Positions 7,919 through 16,642 are shown, counted from the stretch's first letter. The stretch is DNA of 64,000 nucleotides from Streptomyces globosus (GCF_003325375.1 NZ_CP030862.1:685501-749500), one strand, 5' to 3'. Program-made: numbers and translations. The notes: a model not told the origin generated them from the letters alone.

Positions 7919-10465
7919 ATGAGCAGCCTCTTTGACGACAGCTTCCTGGCGGACCTCACCCCCTCCGACGAGGAGCCGCCGCCGCCCGAGGAGTACGCGG
8001 ACGACCGCGCCCCCGAGCCCGGCGCGGACGACCTCTTCGAGGGCCGCTTCGACGTGCCCCTGAGCGGTGACGCCTACTACCGCGACGGCACCCCCAGGCC
8101 GGTCATCGACCCGGCCGCCCTGCTGCACGGGCTGAACGAGCAGCAGCGCGCCGCCGTGGTCCACGCGGGCTCCCCGCTGCTGATCGTGGCCGGCGCCGGC
8201 TCCGGCAAGACCCGGGTGCTCACCCACCGCATCGGCCACCTGCTGGCCGCGCGGAACGTCCACCCCGGGCAGATCCTGGCGATCACCTTCACCAACAAGG
8301 CCGCCGCCGAGATGAAGGAGCGCGTCGAGCAGCTCGTCGGACCGCGCGCCGGCGCCATGTGGGTCTCCACGTTCCACAGCGCGTGCGTGCGCATCCTGCG
8401 CCGCGAGTCCAAGCGGCTCGGCTTCACCTCCTCGTTCTCGATCTACGACGCGGCGGACTCCAAGCGCCTGATGGCACTGGTCTGCCGCGACCTGGACCTC
8501 GACCCGAAGAAGTTCCCGCCGAAGTCCTTCAGCGCCAAGGTCTCGAACCTCAAGAACGAGCTCATCGACGAGGACGCCTTCGCCGCCCAGGCAGCTGGGG
8601 GCACCTCCCGGACGGAGTCTGGGGGAGGGTTCGAGAAGACCCTCGCCCAGGCGTACGCGATGTACCAGGGGCGGCTGCGCGAGGCCAACGCGCTCGACTT
8701 CGACGACATCATCATGACGACCGTCCACCTGCTCCAGGCGTTCCCCGACGTCGCCGAGCACTACCGGCGGCGCTTCCGGCACGTCCTCGTCGACGAGTAC
8801 CAGGACACCAACCACGCCCAGTACACGCTGGTGCGCGAGCTCGTCGGCACCGGCTACCCGGACCTGCCGCCGGCCGAGCTGTGCGTCGTGGGCGACGCCG
8901 ACCAGTCGATCTACGCCTTCCGCGGCGCGACGATCCGCAACATCCTCCAGTTCGAGGAGGACTACAAGGACGCGACGACGATCCTGCTGGAGCAGAACTA
9001 CCGCTCGACGCAGACGATCCTCTCCGCGGCCAACGCGGTCATCGAGCGCAACGAGAACCGCCGCGCCAAGAACCTGTGGACCCAGGCCGGCGCCGGAGCC
9101 GTCATCACCGGCTACGTCGCCGACACCGAGCACGACGAGGCCCAGTACGTCGCCGACGAGATCGACCGGCTCACCGACGCCGGCGAGGCCAAGGCCGGCG
9201 ATGTCGCGATCTTCTACCGGACCAACGCGCAGTCCCGCGTCTTCGAGGAGGTCTTCATCCGCGTCGGCCTCCCGTACAAGGTCGTCGGCGGCGTCCGCTT
9301 CTACGAGCGCAAGGAGGTCCGCGACATCCTCGCGTACCTGCGCGTCCTGGCGAACCCCGAGGACAGCGTCCCGCTGCGCCGCATCCTGAACGTGCCCAAG
9401 CGCGGCATCGGCGAGCGCGCCGAGGCGATGGTCGACGCCCTCGCCCTGCGCGAGAAGATCACCTTCCCGCAGGCGCTGCGGCGCGTGGACGAGGCGTACG
9501 GCATGGCCGCGCGCTCGACCAACGCGGTGAAGCGCTTCAACGTGCTGATGGAGGAGCTCCGCACGATCGCCGAGTCCGGCGCCGGCCCGGCCGTCGTGCT
9601 GGAGGCCGTCCTGGAGCGGACCGGCTACCTCGCCGAACTCCAGGCCTCGACCGACCCGCAGGACGAGACGCGGATCGAGAACCTCCAGGAGCTCGCCGCG
9701 GTGGCCCTGGAGTTCGAGCAGGCCCGCGCCGAGGGCGGCGCAGCCGCGGCCGGCGCGGAGGAGGGCGCCGCGGCGGGCGGCGGCACGCTGGCCGAGTTCC
9801 TGGAGCAGGTCGCGCTCGTCGCCGACTCCGACCAGATCCCGGACGAGGACACCGAGGGCAGCGGCGTGATCACGCTGATGACCCTGCACACCGCGAAGGG
9901 CCTGGAGTTCCCGGTCGTGTTCCTGACCGGGATGGAGGACGGCGTCTTCCCGCACATGCGGGCGCTCGGCCAGACCAAGGAGCTGGAGGAGGAGCGCCGG
10001 CTGGCGTACGTCGGGATCACGCGCGCCCGCGAGCGCCTCTACCTGACGCGCTCCGCGATGCGCAGCGCCTGGGGCACCCCCTCCTACAACCCGCCGTCGC
10101 GGTTCCTGGAGGAGATCCCCGCCCAGTACCTGCAGTGGAAGCGCACGGGCGCCGCGCAGAAGCCGGCCGGACCGGTGCGCGGCCAGGGCTACGGGTCGGG
10201 CAAGGCCTCGTTCGGCACCTCGCCGGAGGCGTTCCTGTCCTCGGCGCGCACGCGCTCGGGCCCGTCCGGGTTCGCCACGCGGCGGGCCACGGAGAAGGCG
10301 GTCGTGGCGCTGGCCGTCGGCGACCGGGTGACACACGACCAGTTCGGGCTGGGCACGGTGATGGAGGTGCGGGGCGCCGGCGCCGACGCGCAGGCGACCA
10401 TCGACTTCGGCGACGCCAAGCCGAAGCGGCTGCTGCTGCGGTACGCACCGGTGCAGAAGCTCTGA
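7919..10465 (+). CDS. pcrA: ATP-dependent 3'-5' DNA helicase PcrA/UvrD
   Basis: An 848-residue superfamily-1 helicase for nucleotide-excision repair and clearing of replication/recombination intermediates. Motifs in order: Q motif (LNEQQRAAV, ~72-80), Walker A GAGSGKT (92-98), motif II V-D-E-Y-Q-D-T (D292, E293), GDADQSIYAFRGA, LEQNYRST, and T-L-H-T-A-K-G-L-E-F-P plus V-G-I-T-R-A-R-E-R-L-Y near the end. The C-terminal tail (H-D-Q-F-G-L-G-T-V ... V-Q-K-L) is the RNA-polymerase-binding Tudor-like part. The acidic N-terminal ~65 residues are an extension. Residues ~226-237 are encoded by what looks like an inserted repeat element (see separate entry). Confidence 0.97.
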   Translation: MSSLFDDSFLADLTPSDEEPPPPEEYADDRAPEPGADDLFEGRFDVPLSGDAYYRDGTPRPVIDPAALLHGLNEQQRAAVVHAGSPLLIVAGAGSGKTRVLTHRIGHLLAARNVHPGQILAITFTNKAAAEMKERVEQLVGPRAGAMWVSTFHSACVRILRRESKRLGFTSSFSIYDAADSKRLMALVCRDLDLDPKKFPPKSFSAKVSNLKNELIDEDAFAAQAAGGTSRTESGGGFEKTLAQAYAMYQGRLREANALDFDDIIMTTVHLLQAFPDVAEHYRRRFRHVLVDEYQDTNHAQYTLVRELVGTGYPDLPPAELCVVGDADQSIYAFRGATIRNILQFEEDYKDATTILLEQNYRSTQTILSAANAVIERNENRRAKNLWTQAGAGAVITGYVADTEHDEAQYVADEIDRLTDAGEAKAGDVAIFYRTNAQSRVFEEVFIRVGLPYKVVGGVRFYERKEVRDILAYLRVLANPEDSVPLRRILNVPKRGIGERAEAMVDALALREKITFPQALRRVDEAYGMAARSTNAVKRFNVLMEELRTIAESGAGPAVVLEAVLERTGYLAELQASTDPQDETRIENLQELAAVALEFEQARAEGGAAAAGAEEGAAAGGGTLAEFLEQVALVADSDQIPDEDTEGSGVITLMTLHTAKGLEFPVVFLTGMEDGVFPHMRALGQTKELEEERRLAYVGITRARERLYLTRSAMRSAWGTPSYNPPSRFLEEIPAQYLQWKRTGAAQKPAGPVRGQGYGSGKASFGTSPEAFLSSARTRSGPSGFATRRATEKAVVALAVGDRVTHDQFGLGTVMEVRGAGADAQATIDFGDAKPKRLLLRYAPVQKL
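8595..8627. repeat. Streptomyces-type CTGGGGGCACCTCCC...GGGGGAG element inside pcrA
   Basis: Bases 8595-8627 start CTGGGGGCACCTCCC and end TGGGGGAG. The CACCTCCC and GGGGGAGG parts can pair around a short spacer. From memory this matches a short palindromic element scattered widely in Streptomyces genomes. It is read through in frame as a Gly/Ser/Thr-rich insert (G-G-T-S-R-T-E-S-G-G-G) between A-F-A-A-Q and F-E-K-T-L of the helicase. No second copy was seen in this window. Confidence 0.6.
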
Positions 10466-10480
10466 CGCCGCGGAACGGGA

Positions 10481-10511
10481 GTGGGCCCGGGCCTCGACGG
10501 CCCGGGCCCAC
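10481..10511. terminator. Bidirectional terminator hairpin, pcrA / M23 peptidase
   Basis: Perfect 13-bp inverted repeat GTGGGCCCGGGCC / GGCCCGGGCCCAC with a 5-base loop, followed on the + strand by a short T-containing run (ttcggggtttt). It lies between two convergent genes and can serve both. Confidence 0.85.
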
Positions 10512-10539
10512 TTCGGGGTTTTGCGGTTGTCCGGCGGTG

Positions 10540-12027
10540 TCAGGACGGGTTGAGGCCCTTGCCGCGCAGCCATGCCAGGGGGTCGACGGCGGCGCCGCCG
10601 CCGGGCCGGACCTCGAAGTGCAGGTGCGGGCCGGTGGAGTTGCCGGAGTTGCCGGAGTAGGCGATGACGTCGCCCGCCTTCACCTTGCCGGACCGGATCT
10701 TGGTGCTGCTGAGGTGGCAGTACCAGGTCTCGGTGCCGTCGGGGGCGGTCACTATCGCCATGTTGCCGTAGGCGCTGTTCCACTGGGTGCGCACGGTGCC
10801 GTCGGTGGCGGCCATGACCGGGGTGCCGTAGCCCACGGGGAAGTCGATGCCGGTGTGCACCGACATCCACATGCCGCCGGCCTGGCCGAAGGAGGCGCTG
10901 AGGCCGCGCTGCGCGACCGGGATGGCGAACTTGGGGCGGGCCGCCTCCTTCGCGGCCTCCTCCTCCGCCTTCCGCTTGCGCTCCTCGTCCTGGCGCTGGC
11001 GCAGGTCGATGCGCTCCTGCGTGCGGCTCGCGCGGTCCGCGAAGTCCCCGGCGTCGGCGCTGAGCGCCTCAAGCTGGGTGTCGAGCTTGCTGTTGGCCGC
11101 GACCGGCTTGACCGACGCCGGGTCGGGCGCGGCCATCGTGGTGGTGTCCTCGGCGGGCTTCTCACTGCCGGTCAGGCCGCCGACGGAGGCCGCGGCGACA
11201 CCGGCGACGCCCACCACGCATGCGGAGGGGACCGCCACCGTGAGCAGGGCGGAACGCTTCGCCGGGGTGCGGCGGCGGCCGCCCCCGCCGGCCGTGTGCC
11301 CGGACTTGGCGCCGGCGCGGCGCGAGGCCCGCGGGCCGGAGGCGGGGCCGGCGGGCGCCGGGGTGACGGGCATGGCCTGCGTCGGCATGTCGTGCACGGG
11401 GGAGGGCGCGTCGTACGCGTCGTCGGCGCCGGCTTCGGGGGCGGGTGCGGCGTCGGGCTCGAAGCCGGGCGCGAGGGCATCCTCCGCGACCGCCTCGAAC
11501 ACGGCGGTGCCGGTGTACGCGTCGTCCGCGTAGCCGGTGTCCTGCTGCTGCGCTTCGGCCTCGTACGCGAAGGAGAACGTCTGGGTCTGCTGCTGGTCCT
11601 GGGGGACGGTGTTCCAGGCGGTGGCGTCGTAGGCGCCGGTGTCCGTGCCGGCGGTGCCGTAGCCGGGTGCCGCCCACTGGCCGGTCTGGTCGTAGCCGAA
11701 CGCGGCGGCCGTGGACTGGTAGTCGGTGCCGGGAGCGGTCCAGGCGCCGGTGTCCCACTGGCCGGTGGCGGCTTCCTCGTGTGCTCCCTGGGCCGGGATC
11801 GTCGGCAGGTAGCCGTCCTGGGCGTAGTCCGTCTGGGGGGCGGCCGTCCAGGCGGTGGCGTCGTACGCGCCGGTGGTGCCGGTGTCGTAGGTGCCGTACG
11901 CCGTGTAGTCGTACCCCTGGCCCTGCGTTTCGTAGGAAACGTAGGGGGAGTCACCGGCGAAAGTGGTGGTCGAAAGGCCGTCGTACCCGGGATCGGGGTA
12001 CAGGCCCGACGAGGGGCGGTCGTTCAC
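10540..12027 (-). CDS. M23 metallopeptidase with long cytoplasmic Tyr/Thr/Gln-rich region
   Basis: A 495-residue membrane-anchored cell-wall endopeptidase. GTG 12027 is preferred to the in-frame TTG next to it. Residues 1-~255 are low complexity, rich in Y, T, Q, A and D, with a repeated G-A-Y-D-A-T-A-W. A basic patch (RRAGAKSGHTAGGGGRRR) precedes one transmembrane helix (TVAVPSACVVGVAGVAAASVGG), then a charged coiled coil (T-Q-E-R-I-D-L-R-Q-R-Q-D-E-E-R). The last ~125 residues are peptidase M23 with zinc motifs H-T-G-I-D and HLHFE. The 255-residue cytoplasmic part is unusual for the family. Confidence 0.93.
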   Translation of the reverse strand: MNDRPSSGLYPDPGYDGLSTTTFAGDSPYVSYETQGQGYDYTAYGTYDTGTTGAYDATAWTAAPQTDYAQDGYLPTIPAQGAHEEAATGQWDTGAWTAPGTDYQSTAAAFGYDQTGQWAAPGYGTAGTDTGAYDATAWNTVPQDQQQTQTFSFAYEAEAQQQDTGYADDAYTGTAVFEAVAEDALAPGFEPDAAPAPEAGADDAYDAPSPVHDMPTQAMPVTPAPAGPASGPRASRRAGAKSGHTAGGGGRRRTPAKRSALLTVAVPSACVVGVAGVAAASVGGLTGSEKPAEDTTTMAAPDPASVKPVAANSKLDTQLEALSADAGDFADRASRTQERIDLRQRQDEERKRKAEEEAAKEAARPKFAIPVAQRGLSASFGQAGGMWMSVHTGIDFPVGYGTPVMAATDGTVRTQWNSAYGNMAIVTAPDGTETWYCHLSSTKIRSGKVKAGDVIAYSGNSGNSTGPHLHFEVRPGGGAAVDPLAWLRGKGLNPS

Positions 12028-12163
12028 CAACTTCTCTTTCGCCTCGGCAGTGGGGGCCTGGGTGGCCAGGGACGGGGGAATCCCTGGGGAGAGCAGTGGC
12101 GTGACTGTACCCGGCGGTCACTGGCCACGACAATCTTCGGAGGGGTTCCGGCTGAGCGGAACC

Positions 12164-12198
12164 GGGCATTCGGCCGTCTTTCGGCCGGTCCCATGCCC
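12164..12198. terminator. Nested hairpin downstream of lipase gene
   Basis: Inner stem CGGCCG/CGGCCG around a pyrimidine loop, enclosed by GGGCAT/ATGCCC. It lies just past the end of the minus-strand lipase gene and upstream of the M23 peptidase gene, so it may end lipase transcription. There is no T-run. A second small hairpin, GGTTCCG/CGGAACC, follows at about 12144-12163. Confidence 0.5.
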
Positions 12199-12248
12199 AG
12201 CCTTGGCCTTGAGTTCGAAATTTGTTCGACTTTGGAGGGGGTGTGCGC

Positions 12249-13034
12249 TCAGGCGGCCGGCGCCGCCTCGCCGCGTGTCTCCGCGGCCGCCGGACCCGGC
12301 CCGTCGAGGACCCGCCGCACCGCCGCCACGACGGCCGGATGCACGGCCAGCGCCAGGTGCCCGACCCCCCTGACCTCGACGTTCTCCGCCGCCAGGTCGG
12401 GGTGTTCGATGCGCGCGGTGCCCGCCGGCACCATCAGCTCGTCCCAGCCGCTCCAGAACGCCACGCACCGGGTGCGGCAGCCGGGGGCGGGGGCGCGCAG
12501 CTCGGCGATCAGCGCGGAATCCGGGCGGATCTGCCGGACGAGGGGGTGGGCGTCCATGAACGGCGCGACGCGCGTACCGGAATGCGGCGAGCCCAGCGTG
12601 ACGAGGGTGCGGACGCGCGCGTCGCCGCCGAGCCGCTGGACGTAGTACCGGCCGACGAGCCCGCCCAGGCTGTGCCCGACGAGGTCCACCCGCTCCCGGC
12701 CCGTCCGCTCGCACAGCTCCTCGACCCGCCGGGCGACGCGCCCGGCCGCCGCGCGCACGTCGCGCGTCAGGGGCGAGTAGTTGTACGCCTCCACCCGTCG
12801 GCCGCCGTCCGCGGCGAGGCGGCGGCGCAGCAGGACGAACACGGACCGGTTGTCGGTGAAGCCGTGCAGCAGCAGCACCGGCGGGTGCACGCCGCCCGGT
12901 CCGGGCGCGGCGGGCTTCTCCTGGCGGATCCCGGTCGGGTAGTGCACCACGTGGGCGCCGAACAGGACGGCCTCCAGGACCCCGGCTCGGGCGGATGCGG
13001 AAAAGGGCGCGGACAGCCACGGCGACAGCCCCAT
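12249..13034 (-). CDS. Triacylglycerol lipase-like alpha/beta-hydrolase
   Basis: A 261-residue hydrolase. Oxyanion region [14 protein letters not shown], nucleophile elbow G-H-S-L-G-G ([18 protein letters not shown]), acid in [11 protein letters not shown], and a C-terminal H-L in [13 protein letters not shown] give the lipase catalytic triad. The LGSPHSGT motif is typical of Pseudomonas/Streptomyces class lipases. No clear signal peptide is seen, although the N-terminus is mildly hydrophobic. Followed by the M23 gene on the same strand after about 220 bases with hairpins. Confidence 0.88.
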   Translation of the reverse strand: MGLSPWLSAPFSASARAGVLEAVLFGAHVVHYPTGIRQEKPAAPGPGGVHPPVLLLHGFTDNRSVFVLLRRRLAADGGRRVEAYNYSPLTRDVRAAAGRVARRVEELCERTGRERVDLVGHSLGGLVGRYYVQRLGGDARVRTLVTLGSPHSGTRVAPFMDAHPLVRQIRPDSALIAELRAPAPGCRTRCVAFWSGWDELMVPAGTARIEHPDLAAENVEVRGVGHLALAVHPAVVAAVRRVLDGPGPAAAETRGEAAPAA

Positions 13035-13243
13035 CGACGGCCTCCCCTAAGACCTTTGGGACTGCTGCCGACCGCGCCGCCGTGCCGTGCGGCTGTCGGT
13101 ACGGTGGCGCGGTGCCTGGCGGTGCGGCTCCCCCGGCGGTGAATCAACGCCGTCCCACGTGTGATTTCCCCCTCCCGCTTGACCGTGAAACGGCGGCGTG
13201 CGCGATGCTGTGCTTAACGTTCGTTCACTCGGGAGGCAGTGCG

Positions 13244-13645
13244 ATGGGTGTGACCGGTCCGATCCGTGTGGTGGTGGCCAAGCCGGGTCTCGACGGCCAC
13301 GACCGCGGCGCGAAGGTGATCGCGCGCGCCCTGCGGGACGCTGGCATGGAGGTCATCTACACGGGCCTGCACCAGACGCCCGAGCAGATCGTGGACACCG
13401 CCATCCAGGAGGACGCCGACGCGATCGGCCTGTCGATCCTCTCGGGCGCCCACAACACGCTGTTCGTCCGGGTGCTGGAGCTGCTGCGGGAGCGCGAGGC
13501 CGAGGACATCAAGGTGTTCGGCGGCGGCATCATCCCCGACGACGACATCGCCCCGCTCAAGGAGAAGGGCGTGGCCGCGATCTTCACCCCGGGCGCGACG
13601 ACGACGTCGATCGTGGACTGGGTGCGCGAGAACATCCACCGCTGA
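13244..13645 (+). CDS. icmB: Stand-alone cobalamin-binding mutase subunit, IcmB type
   Basis: A 133-residue single-domain protein with the full base-off B12 signature: D17-x-H19-x-x-G22 (LDGHDRG, H19 being the lower cobalt ligand), the S-I-L of GLSILSGAH, and F-G-G-G-I-I-P. Length and sequence fit the small subunit of isobutyryl-CoA mutase, which binds adenosylcobalamin for a separate catalytic large subunit. ATG 13244 follows GGGAGGC. No large subunit lies next to it; the only one in the window is at 61111-62691. Which large subunit it serves is not visible from sequence. Confidence 0.92.
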   Translation: MGVTGPIRVVVAKPGLDGHDRGAKVIARALRDAGMEVIYTGLHQTPEQIVDTAIQEDADAIGLSILSGAHNTLFVRVLELLREREAEDIKVFGGGIIPDDDIAPLKEKGVAAIFTPGATTTSIVDWVRENIHR

Positions 13646-13659
13646 CCGCGCCGCCCCGG

Positions 13660-13690
13660 GCGGCCCGCACTCCCGGGGAGTGCCGGCCGC
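13660..13690. terminator. Terminator hairpin after icmB
   Basis: Stem GCGGCC-C-GCACTCC / GGAGTGC-C-GGCCGC with a 3-base loop and one mismatch, between the convergent icmB and DUF5691 genes. Confidence 0.75.
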
Positions 13691-13713
13691 CAGGCGGTGC
13701 GTCCCACGGCCCG

Positions 13714-15318
13714 TCACACGGCGGGCTCCGGGGCGAGTTCGGCGAGCATCGCCGCGCGCAGCCGCAGGGTGGCCGTCAGCCGCTGGAAGGCCTCGGCCCA
13801 GTACGCGCCCGCACCCGCGGTCCCACCGGGGTCCGCCGCCGGCTGCGCGGCCGCGGTCAGCGCCTCCAGCCGGTCGGCCTCGGCGGGGTCGAGGCAGCGC
13901 TCGGCCAGCCCCATCACCCCGCTGAAGCTCCACGGGTAGCCGCCCGCCTCCCGCGCCGCGTCGAGCGCGTCGACCACGGCCCGGCCGAGCGGCCCGGCCC
14001 ACGGCACGGTGCACGCCCCGAGCAGCTGGAACGCCTCGGACAGCCCGTGCGCACCGACGAACCGGGCCACCCAGCCGGCCCGTTCCCCCTCGGGCAGGAC
14101 CGACAGCAGCCGGGCCCGCTCGGCGAGCGAGGCCGTGCCCGGCGCGGTCGCGGTCGGGGCCGCCGGAGAGCCGAGCAGCGCCGCCGCCCACTCCGGGTCC
14201 CGCTGCCGCACCGCCGCCCGGCACCACGCCGCGTGCAGCTCCTCGGCCCAGCCCTCTCCCCCGGGCATCGGCAGGGCCACGACCGCGGCGGCGTCCAGCC
14301 CCCCGAAGCGGTCCCGCCAGCAGGACAGCGGCGCCGCCTCCACCAGCTGGCCCAGCCACCAGGAGCGCTCGCCGCGCCCGGCGGGCGGCCGTTCGGCGAC
14401 CCCGTCGCGCAGCATGCCCGCGTCGCACCCGGCCGGCGGGGCCACGCCGTCCGGCCCGACGCAGGCGAGCGCCCGCCGGGCCATCCGCCCGGCCAGCGCG
14501 GACTGCGGCAGCGCCGACAGCAGCTCGGCGGCGGTCGCCCGCACGTTCCGGCTCCGGTCGTCCAGGGCGGCTTCCAGGAACGGCTCGTCCCCGGCGGACA
14601 GCCCGACCCGCAGCGAGTCGAGGAACATCAGCCGGTCCTCGGCGCGCTCGGCGGCCCAGGTGGATGCCAGCAGCCGCACCGCAGCCGCCGGATCGCGGGC
14701 CCGTACCGCGCCCAGCAGGCCCGCCCGCTCCGCGAACAGCCCCTCCTGCCACAGCTGCCGCACCGCTGCGGCGTCCTCCGGGTCGGGCAGCCCCCCGCCC
14801 GCCCCGGCGCGCAGCGCGAACCGCCAGTCGGGGTTGAGCCCCGCCAGCCACATCCCGCGCGGTCCGGCCAGGGCCAGGGCCTGCGGGCGCAGGTCGCTGC
14901 GGGCCCGGGCCGCGTCGAGCAGCGCCGGCAGCAGCGCAGCGGGCGCCCGGTAGCCGTGCCGGCCGGCGGCCGCCAGCCACTGCGGCAGCAGTTCCGCCAG
15001 GTCCGGCGCGGCCCCCCGCCGCCCGGACCCGGCGCCCGCCCCGGCGCGGCCGGCCAGCAGCTGGGCGAGCCGCCGGCGGGCGGGCTCCGGCGGCTCCGGC
15101 CGCGGGTCCGCCGGTGCGGGCCGCGGCCGGGGCGCCGCCTCGGCGGGCCGAAGCCCGGCGCGGCGGCGCAGCGTGTGCACGGCCGCGGCGTCGAGCAGCT
15201 CCCGCGGACTGCCGCGGCGGCGCCCGGTGCCGAGCAGCGCCGCCCCGACCAGCTCCCCCCAGTCCCCCCGGTCCCCACAGCCCTCCCCGTGTCGCTCCTC
15301 CCCGGCCGCGGCGGTCAT
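13714..15318 (-). CDS. DUF5691 family protein
   Basis: A 534-residue Ala/Leu/Arg-rich, largely helical soluble protein. The opening W-G-E-L-V-G-A-A-L-L-G-T-G-R-R and the repeated helical pairs (for example FLEAALDDRSRNVRATAAEL, HEAT-like) match DUF5691 proteins as I remember them. No catalytic motif was found. It follows the SWIM-family gene on the same strand after 199 bases containing two hairpins. In Streptomyces this family sits with SWIM, MoxR, DUF5682 and vWA genes, as here; the helical-repeat build suggests a scaffold or adaptor. Confidence 0.8.
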   Translation of the reverse strand: MTAAAGEERHGEGCGDRGDWGELVGAALLGTGRRRGSPRELLDAAAVHTLRRRAGLRPAEAAPRPRPAPADPRPEPPEPARRRLAQLLAGRAGAGAGSGRRGAAPDLAELLPQWLAAAGRHGYRAPAALLPALLDAARARSDLRPQALALAGPRGMWLAGLNPDWRFALRAGAGGGLPDPEDAAAVRQLWQEGLFAERAGLLGAVRARDPAAAVRLLASTWAAERAEDRLMFLDSLRVGLSAGDEPFLEAALDDRSRNVRATAAELLSALPQSALAGRMARRALACVGPDGVAPPAGCDAGMLRDGVAERPPAGRGERSWWLGQLVEAAPLSCWRDRFGGLDAAAVVALPMPGGEGWAEELHAAWCRAAVRQRDPEWAAALLGSPAAPTATAPGTASLAERARLLSVLPEGERAGWVARFVGAHGLSEAFQLLGACTVPWAGPLGRAVVDALDAAREAGGYPWSFSGVMGLAERCLDPAEADRLEALTAAAQPAADPGGTAGAGAYWAEAFQRLTATLRLRAAMLAELAPEPAV

Positions 15319-15347
15319 CGTGCCCCCTCCCTCTCGGTGTTCTCCGT

Positions 15348-15380
15348 GCTCCGGTCCCGCCCCCTCCGCGGGACCGGAGC
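15348..15380. terminator. Hairpin between SWIM-family and DUF5691 genes
   Basis: 12-bp perfect stem GCTCCGGTCCCG / CGGGACCGGAGC with a 9-base loop, 30 bases before the DUF5691 start on the minus strand. It could end the SWIM-gene transcript or attenuate read-through into DUF5691. A second stem (CACGGGCGC/GCGCCCGTG, 15461-15482) lies upstream in the same gap. Confidence 0.55.
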
Positions 15381-15517
15381 GGCCTGTCGTCGTCGTGTCC
15401 GGCCTTTCAGCTGGCGTGGTTGTCGTTCATGACCGAGCCCCCCGGCTTGTCGTCCTTGCACACGGGCGCCCCCGCGCCCGTGCTCCCTCCCCTTGGTGCG
15501 GCCCCGGACCGGCCCCC

Positions 15518-16642
15518 TCAGCCGGTCAGGGCGACCGGCTCCGGGCAGCCCTGCTCCCAGGCCGTGAGCGGTGTGAAGCCGCGGTGGCCGCACTCGCCGA
15601 AGACCGTGACCGGCGCGCCGCCCGACAGGGCGGCCAGCTGCCACAGCCCGGCCGGCGGCCGGCCCCCGCCGGAGGCGACCGGCAGGGCGCCGCCGCCTTC
15701 GGCGTCGGCCAGCTGCCAGCCCCGATCGCCCGGTACCGGGACCACGGGGCCCAGCACGACCGGCCAGGACTCCAGCCACGGGTCCTCCCGCAGCGCCGCC
15801 CCGTACGCGTCGAGTGCCGCCCCGGTGCCGACCCCCTCCGGGGCCTGCCCGCACGGCGCCCCCGCGCCGTGCCCCTCCACGAGGTCCGCGCGCAGTCCCG
15901 CCGTTCCGGGGCGGAAGCGGGCCTCCGCCTCCACCACCCGTCCGACCGGCAGCGCGAGCCGCGGCGGCCGCCCCGGCGGACCGAAGTCCAGTACCAGGGC
16001 CGGGCGTCCGCTCCCCGTCCCGCGCAGCCATGTCCGGCGGGTGGTGAGCCGGCCGTCCGGCGACACCGAGTCGTACTGGGCCAGCACCAGCCAGCGGTCC
16101 CGTACGGCCTCCCCCTCCGCGCCGGTGTCCGGGAGCCCCACCCTGCTCCGTACCGTCGCGGCGAGCGGCTGCGGCAGGCCTGCCAGACCGAGCCATCCCC
16201 GGTTCAGCAGGTGCAGCAGCGCGCCCTCCTCCAGCATCCGGGCGGGCCAGCCGGGCCCGCAACCGGGTATCGCCCCCAACTCCCTCACCCGGGCGGCCAG
16301 TCCGGGCGCCTGGGCGTCGACCATGCGCGCCGCGGCCTCCTCCCAGAACGCGGCTCCCGCCTGCTCCTGGCCGGCCAGCCCCTCGCGGACCAGGTCGGCC
16401 AGGCGCTGCTCCAACTCGGCGACGCCGGCGCAGATCCGGGCCGCCCTCCGCTCGGCCCGGCGCCGCGCCGCCTCCGGGTCTGCGGGTGCGGCCCGCGCCC
16501 CCGCCGCCCGACCGGAAGCGGAACCTCCGGTCAGGGTCTGCGGACCTGCCTCCCCCCGTCCCGGTTCGGGCGCCTCCGGCGGGGCGCCGCGAGCGCGGCA
16601 CGGCCCTTGCTCCACGGTGTGGCGGACCTGTTGGTCAGTCAT
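15518..16642 (-). CDS. SWIM zinc-finger family protein lacking its SWIM domain
   Basis: A 374-residue protein from ATG 16642. From about residue 45 (P-A-D-P-E-A-A-R-R-R-A-E-R-R-A-A-R) through A-G-V-A-E-L-E-Q-R-L-A-D-L, MVDAQAPGLAARVRELGAI and the C-terminal W-Q-L-A-A-L-S-G-G-A-P-V-T-V-F-G-E it follows the Streptomyces SWIM-family proteins linked to MoxR/vWA clusters. Those normally start with ~100 residues holding C-x-C-P-S-x-K-x-P-C-K-H; here the N-terminus is a short Pro/Glu/Gly-rich stretch with no such cysteines, in this or other frames. The promoter box upstream implies a leaderless transcript beginning at this ATG. Confidence 0.82.
   Translation of the reverse strand: MTDQQVRHTVEQGPCRARGAPPEAPEPGRGEAGPQTLTGGSASGRAAGARAAPADPEAARRRAERRAARICAGVAELEQRLADLVREGLAGQEQAGAAFWEEAAARMVDAQAPGLAARVRELGAIPGCGPGWPARMLEEGALLHLLNRGWLGLAGLPQPLAATVRSRVGLPDTGAEGEAVRDRWLVLAQYDSVSPDGRLTTRRTWLRGTGSGRPALVLDFGPPGRPPRLALPVGRVVEAEARFRPGTAGLRADLVEGHGAGAPCGQAPEGVGTGAALDAYGAALREDPWLESWPVVLGPVVPVPGDRGWQLADAEGGGALPVASGGGRPPAGLWQLAALSGGAPVTVFGECGHRGFTPLTAWEQGCPEPVALTG

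Noticed and set aside
12028-12248. c-di-AMP (ydaO) riboswitch ahead of the M23 peptidase
   Set aside because: Streptomyces wall hydrolases often have one, but the conserved ydaO core was not found; only simple hairpins are present.
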